A stretch of 17,384 nucleotides of DNA, taken from positions 1 through 17,384 of the forward strand of contig JAEOTJ010000328.1 in the NCBI GenBank assembly GCA_016839905.1, written 5' to 3'. Under the pieces are notes generated by a model. It saw only the letters and a list, made by a program, of their open reading frames with translations. It was not told where the DNA came from and did not search any database. The translations under genes were made by a program, and so were the position numbers. The stretch comes from Promethearchaeota archaeon. Its GTDB lineage: Archaea; Asgardarchaeota; Lokiarchaeia; Sigynarchaeales; SOKP01. Of this stretch, positions 1-6,766 are shown piece by piece. Position 1 is the first letter of the stretch. Each line of letters begins with the position of its first letter.

Positions 1-1
1 T

Positions 2-82
2 GGTGATTTCATTCTAAAAGATTTGATTTCTCCAGAATTAGCACATTTAATGAGTCGGGGGTGCACTTTAGAGAAAAAATAA
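2..82 (+). CDS. C-terminal fragment of a probable transposase
   Basis: An open frame enters from the left edge and encodes 26 residues (beginning GDFILKDLISPEL and ending LEKK) before the stop TAA at 80-82. It ends 44 bp before the terminal repeat boundary, where the 3' end of a transposase gene would be expected. The other copy at 16121 onward runs off the window before its own C-terminus, so the two cannot be compared here. The fragment is too short for any family assignment on its own. Confidence 0.5.
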   Translation, partial: GDFILKDLISPELAHLMSRGCTLEKK

Positions 83-87
83 AAAGG

Positions 88-126
88 GGTTAATTTTTAA
101 TTTATCATTCATTTGAAAAATTAACC
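88..126. repeat. terminal inverted repeat with internal perfect 11-bp hairpin
   Basis: Two perfect 11-bp arms, GGTTAATTTTT (88-98) and AAAAATTAACC (116-126), are separated by 17 nt. The outer 29 bp (98-126, read as reverse complement) match the start of the right-hand element at 15890-15918 with two mismatches. That makes this a terminal inverted repeat. The hairpin could also act as a terminator for transcription leaving the transposase or converging from the membrane protein gene. Confidence 0.75.
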
Positions 127-128
127 AC

Positions 129-2888
129 TCATTCTTTTTTATCTTTTATTTTTTCCTCTTTCTTTTCTTTTTTTTCTGATTTTTTCTTTACTTTATCCCC
201 TTTCTTTTCCATTTTTTCTGCTTTTTTCTGTGTTTTTACTTTCTCTTTTTCTTCTTGCTTTTTTTCTTTTTTCTCAATTTTATCATAGCGTTTCTTCATT
301 TTTTTAGAGGGTTCATAACCGTTCGGGTAGAGATTTGTTATTAACCGGGGTGTTGTATCATATCCGTGCTTTTCCATTTTCTTGTATAATTTTTGGGAAT
401 TATTCTCTTTTGTAAAATCCATTATATCCAAAGCAAGAAAGATAAAACAAAATGCCGTCAGAAAGGGCATTCCCCAAAACATCACTATAACCATGAATAA
501 TCCAAATATAAGGAAAAGTAATTCTTCTGCCTGAAAGAATCCAGAAAAATCTACTGTTAAGAAAAATTCGCCAAAAGTCATTATAGCGGAGATTCCTGCG
601 ACTCCTGAGATGAATGCTTTTGCCCACACACTTATTGCCTCTATATCTCCTGGTTTTTGATATTTTTTAGACTCCATGTAATAGACAACACCAGCGTCAT
701 CAAGTAAATAAATACCCGCAATTAAAAAACTAAATAAAGTAAACGATAATATTATGGGTAGCGTACAGAGTAGCATATATCCAACCATAAAACCAAAGAA
801 TTCATTAGAACCAAACGCATCAAAACCCTGGGGGTAATTAAGAATCGGAGCAAATGTGTTGTAAGAAAAGAAACCCACAGTTATAGAAAGGAGTAATGGT
901 AATAACGCTCTTTTTACTCTATTAAAATTACCTAACTTGGTTCTATCTCCCATATCCACTACTACAATTTCAGTTTTATTTGATTTTGATATTTTAAAAA
1001 TTGTATTCCGTAAGCGAATGATAAAGTAAGCAAAGCGGGGAGCAAATTGATTATATATTGCCGCAGTTAACGGTAGCATTCCAAACCATATTATAGATAT
1101 GATAATGAAGTTTACAACGATTTGAGACATTTGATTCCCAAGGATGATAGTTGAATTAAAAACATTCAAGACTGTTAAAAATAACATAAAACTAATGACC
1201 ATTATGCTAATGCATAAAATATTGGTAATAGAACCTAATTTATTCTCTTTAAATCCTTTTTTTATGTTAAATCGCAATTCTTTTCCTTTGAAAATTAAAA
1301 TTATAACACCAAATAATGTACATCCGATAAATATTATGAACAATGGAAATCCAATTGGAACATCAGGAGATAGAAAAATAGGAACCGGATCCATTACTGC
1401 TAGAACTATTATTCCCCCCTCATATCCCATTCCAACATCATCAATATCATCATCATTCATGTCTGGAATATTTATCATTATATTTGGACTTTTATCGATA
1501 TTAATCTCACCAAGAGATTCCCCGTCTTCGGAACTTAATATGTGATAACGACTTACACTATTCATTGATAAGATTGGCGTTATTTTTTCTTGTACGAGTA
1601 AATCTGAGATGGAGTCGTCGTCTAAATCATTATTTAAAACAATACCCGACTCAGAGCCATCAGCTTCTCTTGTTATGCTCCATTTCTCTTTTAACTCTCC
1701 CATTTTTAATGAATATACCCCTAAGAAAACCTCATCACTACCTCCTTTCTTAGAATTCTGAAATAGTATGAGAGTTTCCCTATCACCCTCTTCCGTGGAT
1801 ATTTCCTTTAAATTAGGAGGATTATCCCCTTCCATTTCAATATTATTAAAACTATTAATGATAGTTCCGTCTGATCCATTGATTAATAGAAACTTACTTT
1901 CATAATCAGAGATAAGGATCTCCTTGATTCCATCCAGGTCTAAATCTTCTATAATTATTAAGGTATTAATGTCAATGGGTAATGATTCATTATAAAATAT
2001 GGTGTCGTTAAAATTAACAGAGCTAATATTAAGTAACATTAACTTGGTAGCATCCGCATATAATAAATGCTCTTTGTCATTATGGTTAAAATAGTGCAAA
2101 CTGGGCATCTTAAACTCTACTTGGTCATTTAAATTCTCTTCAAGACTATGCACTATACGATAATTCTGTAAGGTCCCATTCTTATAATAACTATTAATAG
2201 TAGTGTTAAAGTTTTCTTCTGAAGGAATATAAACTTGTTCTAAAGTAATAAAATCTTCAATTAAATCCTCAGAGTCCTCAATATTTAAAAAGGCTCTTGT
2301 ATAAGAATTGGAAACATTAACAGTATCACCTTCTAAAATACCGATCTTTTTTCCATTCTTTCCATTTATAAAAAAATTTGAGAAATGTTCATAATACATT
2401 TGAGGTTTTTCTGAACAATCCTCACAATTAGGATCGGTCATCCATTTATCTGATACTGAAGCTTTACAAACAAAAAAATCATTAAAACCATCTCCATTAA
2501 TATCATTGACACGAAAAACCTTCTTAATAGGTCCATTATATTCCTTTATCCATAATTCTTTTCCCGTGGCACCATCTAATAATCTTATATTTCCATAGTT
2601 AGGTATATTATGAGTAATTTCACTTTGACTACCTCCATCTCTCTTATATCGAATATCCATGAATGATAAAATCTCAGAGATTCCATCTCCATTCTTATCA
2701 TCTGATATAACGGGATAACTTTCCCCAGGATAAACATTTTCGTAGTCGTTATTAACCCAACCGGGCGCAATTTCCATCTGTGTAATAAATATGAGGCCTA
2801 AAATACCAAATATTAAGAGCGAAATACTAAATAAAATAAGGCTCAAGGAAGTAGATTTTGGAGTATCTCTTTTTGAATCATTCATCAT
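129..2888 (-). CDS. multi-pass membrane protein with extracytoplasmic FG-GAP/VCBS-like repeats and Lys/Glu tail
   Basis: This 919-residue protein has an N-terminal membrane anchor or signal (about 15-38). A long extracytoplasmic region (about 40-505) follows, carrying acidic calcium-loop-like motifs: DDKNGDGISEI (63-73), DINGDGFNDFF (129-139), EDLDLDGIKEIL (314-325), NDLDDDSISDLL (420-431) and PDMNDDDIDDVG (475-486). These resemble FG-GAP/VCBS beta-propeller repeats. About seven hydrophobic segments follow between 512 and 823, then a tail from about 861 that is almost only Lys and Glu. No enzymatic motif is recognised, and a surface sensor or adhesion role is only a guess. The start is a double ATG (2886-2888 and 2883-2885) with no clear ribosome binding site. 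The stop lies 2 bp from the boundary of the insertion sequence at 1-126, so the original 3' end may have been altered by the insertion. Confidence 0.85.
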   Translation of the reverse strand: MMNDSKRDTPKSTSLSLILFSISLLIFGILGLIFITQMEIAPGWVNNDYENVYPGESYPVISDDKNGDGISEILSFMDIRYKRDGGSQSEITHNIPNYGNIRLLDGATGKELWIKEYNGPIKKVFRVNDINGDGFNDFFVCKASVSDKWMTDPNCEDCSEKPQMYYEHFSNFFINGKNGKKIGILEGDTVNVSNSYTRAFLNIEDSEDLIEDFITLEQVYIPSEENFNTTINSYYKNGTLQNYRIVHSLEENLNDQVEFKMPSLHYFNHNDKEHLLYADATKLMLLNISSVNFNDTIFYNESLPIDINTLIIIEDLDLDGIKEILISDYESKFLLINGSDGTIINSFNNIEMEGDNPPNLKEISTEEGDRETLILFQNSKKGGSDEVFLGVYSLKMGELKEKWSITREADGSESGIVLNNDLDDDSISDLLVQEKITPILSMNSVSRYHILSSEDGESLGEINIDKSPNIMINIPDMNDDDIDDVGMGYEGGIIVLAVMDPVPIFLSPDVPIGFPLFIIFIGCTLFGVIILIFKGKELRFNIKKGFKENKLGSITNILCISIMVISFMLFLTVLNVFNSTIILGNQMSQIVVNFIIISIIWFGMLPLTAAIYNQFAPRFAYFIIRLRNTIFKISKSNKTEIVVVDMGDRTKLGNFNRVKRALLPLLLSITVGFFSYNTFAPILNYPQGFDAFGSNEFFGFMVGYMLLCTLPIILSFTLFSFLIAGIYLLDDAGVVYYMESKKYQKPGDIEAISVWAKAFISGVAGISAIMTFGEFFLTVDFSGFFQAEELLFLIFGLFMVIVMFWGMPFLTAFCFIFLALDIMDFTKENNSQKLYKKMEKHGYDTTPRLITNLYPNGYEPSKKMKKRYDKIEKKEKKQEEKEKVKTQKKAEKMEKKGDKVKKKSEKKEKKEEKIKDKKE

Positions 2889-2955
2889 AATAACATTTTA
2901 TAAAGAATTTGTAATAATAAATATTTTAATAGATAGAATTTAAATACTATTTATT

Positions 2956-4371
2956 TTATTTATTCAAAAGAGAGCATTCGAGAAAGTGAAGAATATTATC
3001 AAATTCCTTATTTTTAATCAATCTTTCTAATTCTTCTTTTTTTTCCTTAGAGATGTGGTAAGGAAAAGTTTCTATTAATTTTCTTACTTGCGTTAATCCA
3101 AGGTATTTTCTTGTATAATCCGCTTGAGAATATTTATATGTTGTTAAAAATTCACTATCTAATTCTTTTCTGAAATGTTCTAAAATGAAGTTAAAATAAA
3201 ATTTTAATAGGATTTGATATTCATTTGGAAGAGATGGGTCAAGAAATAAGTGAATTGGATGGGTTCTATAGGTATTTCCAGATACATAAATTGCATCTAC
3301 ATCATAATCTTCTTTAATAAAATTTAAGCCTGCTCTTCCATCATATGAACCTGTATCTACAGTCCGCACGTATAATATATTGGATTCAATTTTTTGTTTT
3401 AAATCATCATTTACTTGGAGAATTTTTCTCCTATATTTATTATTTTGATAAAAATTAGCATCTATTACATAGATTTCATTATCTCCAAAATTCTCAATAA
3501 CTTGCGACCTCAATAAATAGTAAGATACTTCTAAAGGTTTTTGTGCTTTATATTCTTTAAGGAAATCATCGAATTCAGAACCTGCTCTATATTTATGAAT
3601 TGGATCTAAAAGATATTCTTTTTTTAATATTAAATCATCCTTCTTAATTTTAATGCCTTCAAACCTTTGAATTTCTGCTTTAGAAATTTGTTTCCTCAAG
3701 AAAAAGCCGATACAAATGTTAGTCCCTGTATGCTTGAATATTTTTTTTTCAAAAATACACATTTTTTTTATTTGATAATGTTTTAAAAAGTCTCTTCGAA
3801 ATTTGTTTGAAACTGAAGCACCAAATAAGAAATTTGATGGAATGATATATATTAAGTTTTGAATATTATTTTTTAAATCACTCATCATGGCAATTTGATA
3901 TAAATCTTGATAACCCTCATTTTCATCTTGAAATAATTTTAAATATTTCTGAGTTTCTGTGTGCTTTCTAATATATCCAAGGTAAAGGTAAGGAGGATTA
4001 GTTATGTGATATATTGGAAGTTGGCTTCTTTGCAAGATCTCTGGAAATCCCCTAAGATTATCTCTAAGCAAGATATTCCTTCTAGCAATATCTACTGGAA
4101 TGCCACAATTCTGAGCATTGTATATACATTTATCAATCATTTCTGGCTGAACGTCAGATAAAAAAATGTGGTCTTTAAAAAAATCAATTCTCTCTTCTTG
4201 AGGAATAAATTCTAATAATGGTAAAATTAAATTTCCCTCTCCAGCATAAAGATCCATCCAAAGGAAATCTGTCAATCTTATCTTGGTCTTTATTTCTGGA
4301 TATATATAATTTAGAAATATATCCTTAGAAGTTAAATGAGCTCCATATGTTCGTCTTTTATTTTTTTCCAT
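2956..4371 (-). CDS. N6-adenine DNA methyltransferase (orphan, type II-like)
   Basis: This 471-residue protein has the motif order of gamma-type N6-adenine methyltransferases. A motif X-like stretch RRTYGAHLTS lies at 6-15, the S-adenosylmethionine-binding motif I DLYAGEGNL at 40-48, and the catalytic motif IV NPPY at 125-128. These enzymes transfer methyl from SAM to the N6 of adenine in a target site. The C-terminal half (about 230-471) would hold the target recognition domain. No restriction endonuclease, specificity subunit or helicase lies nearby, so it looks solitary. A type II enzyme with a fused nuclease is unlikely at this length. The gene overlaps the end of the gelsolin-like gene by 14 bp, with an AGGA-like site just upstream of the ATG. 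This suggests co-transcription and translational coupling. Its target sequence cannot be read from the protein. Confidence 0.85.
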   Translation of the reverse strand: MEKNKRRTYGAHLTSKDIFLNYIYPEIKTKIRLTDFLWMDLYAGEGNLILPLLEFIPQEERIDFFKDHIFLSDVQPEMIDKCIYNAQNCGIPVDIARRNILLRDNLRGFPEILQRSQLPIYHITNPPYLYLGYIRKHTETQKYLKLFQDENEGYQDLYQIAMMSDLKNNIQNLIYIIPSNFLFGASVSNKFRRDFLKHYQIKKMCIFEKKIFKHTGTNICIGFFLRKQISKAEIQRFEGIKIKKDDLILKKEYLLDPIHKYRAGSEFDDFLKEYKAQKPLEVSYYLLRSQVIENFGDNEIYVIDANFYQNNKYRRKILQVNDDLKQKIESNILYVRTVDTGSYDGRAGLNFIKEDYDVDAIYVSGNTYRTHPIHLFLDPSLPNEYQILLKFYFNFILEHFRKELDSEFLTTYKYSQADYTRKYLGLTQVRKLIETFPYHISKEKKEELERLIKNKEFDNILHFLECSLLNK

Positions 4372-5293
4372 ATGTTAATATTCCTGCTTGTGTAGGAATT
4401 TCAGCACGATATTTTAAAACAAGCGTGAAAATATCAATAAATTTATGGTATTCCTCGGTTGTAAGGTTTTCAAAAATAAAAACACAATCTCCTTTATTTT
4501 TAGGTTCTACATTGAAACAAATCCTATATTTATCTTTGGATTCTTCAATATCAAATGATAATAATCCATCTAAATCAAGAATTACGATTTCATCCTCTTT
4601 CTTTAAAAACCTCTCTGGAACAACTGAAAAATCATAGTATTTATTAATTTTATTACTCGTGATAAGTCTCTTTTCCGTGACTACTTCACGTTTTTCATAG
4701 GATTCATCTTCGATGTCTCCCTTGTTCATTACTTCCTTAATTCTATCTTTATATTTCTTATTTTTCAATAGATCTTTTGACCAATTGTCTGAAAGCTTTA
4801 TTTGGGAACTTTTAATCCATAGTATTTTTTCATCTTTATCAAGATATTTTTCAATTTCAGTTAATTTTGACTTTCCTTCATGTTCAATTTTTGTACCTAG
4901 TATTTGCTCTTCTTTTAATCGATCTCTAACGCTGTTCAAAACGTAATATTTATCTTCAAGTTTTTCTTCAACTTTCATTGATTCTAAGCCAAAAACATTC
5001 AAGAATTCCTCTAATTCATCTCCTTGATCTATAGATAATATCTTACAACGATGATATCCATTTTTCATTAAATCTCCTTGAGTGCTAGTAGCAGCCCGAG
5101 ACCCAACAAATCTCTTTCTCACGGGGGCTTTTGCACCCTTCCATAAGTAAATCTTTCTTAAGTCTTCTCTAACAATTATTAATGTTTTTTCAGGATGTAA
5201 ATAGAATTTTAATTCTTCCATTTCAATATTTATTTTATTAGTTTCACCTGTTTCTTCAACCTCAAAAACCATAAATTCTTGGTATTCCGTCAT
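4358..5293 (-). CDS. gelsolin-like domain protein with probable PH-like C-terminal domain
   Basis: In this 311-residue protein, residues about 25-105 read as a single gelsolin-like domain. The pattern is a beta strand with RKIYLWKGAKAPVRKRFVGSR (46-66, central part IYLWKG), then YHRCKILSIDQGDELEEFL (80-98). The signature hydrophobic-LWKG, basic helix and 'DxGxExxEFL' elements are those of Asgard gelsolins, which bind actin in tested cases. A charged linker (about 108-150) leads to a C-terminal region (about 153-297). That region runs DEKILWIKSS, VTEKRLITSN, strands around 235-275 and a closing helix TTEEYHKFIDIFTLVL, which is the layout of bacterial-type PH or GRAM-like domains. The gelsolin call is fairly firm and the PH-like call is tentative. 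Together they suggest a membrane-associated regulator of the archaeal actin cytoskeleton. The gene overlaps the downstream methyltransferase by 14 bp. An AT-rich TATA-like stretch lies at 5323-5335, upstream of the ATG. Confidence 0.75.
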   Translation of the reverse strand: MTEYQEFMVFEVEETGETNKINIEMEELKFYLHPEKTLIIVREDLRKIYLWKGAKAPVRKRFVGSRAATSTQGDLMKNGYHRCKILSIDQGDELEEFLNVFGLESMKVEEKLEDKYYVLNSVRDRLKEEQILGTKIEHEGKSKLTEIEKYLDKDEKILWIKSSQIKLSDNWSKDLLKNKKYKDRIKEVMNKGDIEDESYEKREVVTEKRLITSNKINKYYDFSVVPERFLKKEDEIVILDLDGLLSFDIEESKDKYRICFNVEPKNKGDCVFIFENLTTEEYHKFIDIFTLVLKYRAEIPTQAGILTYGKK

Positions 5294-5457
5294 TTAAACC
5301 GTAATCCTTTTAGATAAAATTATTATATATATATTCATAAATTAATTTATTTTAAACTTATATAATTAATTAATTTTAATGATATTAAAAATTGCATTTT
5401 TTTGTATATTATTATTAAAAAAAAGAAGGATTTAGAGGATTTTTTTATACAAAAGGA
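5294..5457. other. AT-rich spacer upstream of the gelsolin-like gene
   Basis: This 164-bp stretch is almost wholly A and T. It lies upstream of the gelsolin-like gene and downstream of the small gene at 5458, all on the minus strand. An alternating TATATATAT tract at 5324-5335 sits about 30-40 bp from the gelsolin start codon, where an archaeal TATA box would be. No other structure was recognised. Confidence 0.4.
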
Positions 5458-5778
5458 TTATTCAGGAGCTTCCATTCCAATAAATTTCAAAGCCTCAACT
5501 GCTTCATATGCAACGGTAATAGTATATTTATACCCTTGAATGTTAGCGAACATTAGCAATCGTTCTACTGCCCTATCAATTGATTCTTCCAGTTTTCCTG
5601 GTTTGACTTTATAAAAACTGGTTACCCGGAACATTCCGTCAACGGCCTCAACTGCAGCTCTTACAACAGGTTTAGCTATAGATCTATCATCGGGATACTT
5701 TTTCCTCATTTCTATATAGGTTTTTCCTACCTCTTCTGCGAGATGATGAGGATATTCGGATAATACTTTAACATACAT
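5458..5778 (-). CDS. small conserved-looking protein of unknown function
   Basis: A 106-residue acidic soluble protein that I cannot assign to a named family. It starts MYVKVLSEYPHHLAEEVG, has a helix rich in Ala and Val in the middle (about 36-49) and a strand plus helix pattern typical of a small alpha/beta fold, and ends with GMEAPE. It has no membrane segment and no cysteines. The start at 5778 is supported by a strong Shine-Dalgarno-like site, AAGGTGA at 5788-5794, nine bases upstream. It is transcribed away from larE and lies in the same direction as the gelsolin-like gene, 164 bp apart. Its base composition is richer in G and C than the flanking spacers, as expected for a real gene. 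Confidence 0.75.
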   Translation of the reverse strand: MYVKVLSEYPHHLAEEVGKTYIEMRKKYPDDRSIAKPVVRAAVEAVDGMFRVTSFYKVKPGKLEESIDRAVERLLMFANIQGYKYTITVAYEAVEALKFIGMEAPE

Positions 5779-5787
5779 TGAATTTAT

Positions 5788-5794
5788 TCACCTT
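5788..5794 (-). promoter_or_regulatory. ribosome binding site of the 106-residue protein gene
   Basis: Read on the minus strand the sequence is AAGGTGA, nine bases before the ATG at 5778. GGTGA is the archaeal core complement of the 16S rRNA 3' end. Together with the AIR synthase-like gene this is one of only two clear sites in the window. Most other starts here have none. Confidence 0.6.
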
Positions 5795-5823
5795 TTTTAT
5801 AGTAAAGATTAATATTGTACCTA

Positions 5824-5883
5824 TATTTTAAATTTTTACTTATATCTTAAAGTTCTATAATTATACATTATTTTAAATTTTTA
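5824..5883. repeat. pair of 15-bp direct repeats in the divergent larE spacer
   Basis: TATTTTAAATTTTTA occurs at 5824-5838 and again at 5869-5883, 45 bp apart start to start. Each is followed by a similar ATATCTTAAA-like or ATAATCTTAAAA-like string. The spacer is nearly all A and T, so part of this may be chance. It could equally be duplicated promoter elements serving the two divergent genes. Confidence 0.4.
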
Positions 5884-5900
5884 ATAATATAATCTTAAAA

Positions 5901-5908
5901 TTTTTAAA
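5901..5908 (+). promoter_or_regulatory. possible TATA box of larE
   Basis: TTTTTAAA lies about 31-38 bp before the larE ATG at 5939. With the usual archaeal spacing the transcript would start within a few bases of the ATG, giving a leaderless mRNA. This agrees with the lack of a Shine-Dalgarno site. The AT-rich background makes it a weak call. Confidence 0.3.
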
Positions 5909-5938
5909 CCTAATGAATTTTATATCATTAGAATTATA

Positions 5939-6760
5939 ATGGAATTGTCCAAAGATCTTAAAGCTAAACTTGATGGTATTATAGATGAATTAAAAAATCA
6001 AAAAGTTATCGTAGCATTTTCTGGAGGTGTAGATAGCTCGCTTCTTGCTTTTCTTGCTAAAAAAAATGCGAAAGAGACACTTTTAATAACGGAACGGTCA
6101 ATTTTATATCCTGAAAGAGAGATAGAAGTATCAAGATTTTTTGCTAAAAATTATGATATTCCTCAAGTTCTTATTGAGAGAAATCCCCTAGATGATGGAG
6201 GATTTAAAAGTAATCCTAAGGAAAGGTGTTATATTTGCAAAAAAGGATTATATGAAGAGATTTTAAAGATAAAGAACTCAAAAAAGTATGATCTTATTTT
6301 AGATGGCTCTAATTATGATGATTTATCTGATTACAGACCTGGGATGCGAGCCGTAGAAGAATTAAATATTTCCACTCCATATATAGATTTTAAAGTTTAT
6401 AAAGATGAAATAAGAAAAATCGCTAAATTTTATGGTTTAAAAGTCCAATCTAAGCCTTCGATGGCTTGTTTTTCTTCTCGTATACCTTATGGACAATCAA
6501 TAACAAAAGAAAAACTATATCGAATTCGAGAAGGTGAACTTTTTTTAAAAGAGAGTTTTAATTTAAGACAGTTAAGAGTACGACATCATGAAAACATGCT
6601 TGCTCGCATTGAATTCTTACCAAATGATTTAGACACAATCTTAATACCTGAAAACATCAAGTTGATAAAAGATAAATTTAAAGAATTAGGTTTCGTGTAT
6701 ATTACAATTGATATTGAAGGATTTAGATCCGGTTCAATGAATGAAATTCTAGATTTGTAG
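5939..6760 (+). CDS. larE: LarE-type ATP-dependent sulfur transferase (PP-loop)
   Basis: This 273-residue protein has the usual length of LarE. It has the PP-loop SGGVDSS at 28-34, which binds ATP for adenylylation of the substrate carboxylate. The family motif RCYICKKGLY lies at 96-105, GSNYDDLSDYRPG at 123-135, and the sulfur donor region KPSMACFSSRIPYG at 172-185. Cys177 aligns with the sacrificial cysteine of Lactobacillus LarE (Cys176). The enzyme is therefore expected to install sulfur in the nickel-pincer nucleotide precursor. LarB and LarC are not in the window, and LarE homologues without them may serve other thiolations, so the substrate is uncertain. The cysteine is retained, but whether it is consumed or part of a regenerating iron-sulfur system cannot be told. 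The gene is convergent with the AIR synthase-like gene, 6 bp away. Confidence 0.88.
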   Translation: MELSKDLKAKLDGIIDELKNQKVIVAFSGGVDSSLLAFLAKKNAKETLLITERSILYPEREIEVSRFFAKNYDIPQVLIERNPLDDGGFKSNPKERCYICKKGLYEEILKIKNSKKYDLILDGSNYDDLSDYRPGMRAVEELNISTPYIDFKVYKDEIRKIAKFYGLKVQSKPSMACFSSRIPYGQSITKEKLYRIREGELFLKESFNLRQLRVRHHENMLARIEFLPNDLDTILIPENIKLIKDKFKELGFVYITIDIEGFRSGSMNEILDL

Positions 6761-6766
6761 TAATAA

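Larger units (their letters stand above)
1..126 (+). mobile_element. right end of an insertion sequence (partial)
   Basis: The segment has the tail of an open reading frame followed by a terminal repeat ending at 126. Read inward from 126 to 98, that repeat matches 27 of 29 bases of the left end of the element at 15890-15918. This is therefore the right-hand end of an element of the same family as the one at the other edge of the window, with its transposase on the plus strand. The outer boundary lies 2 bp before the stop codon (129-131) of the neighbouring minus-strand membrane protein gene. The rest of the element is outside the window. The element-end call rests on the shared repeat. Assigning the ORF tail to the same transposase is an inference. 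Confidence 0.75.

Noticed and set aside
1144..1753. Plus-strand open frames opposite the 919-residue membrane protein
   Set aside because: They are antisense to a well-supported gene with recognisable repeats and membrane segments, and have no motif or start signal of their own.
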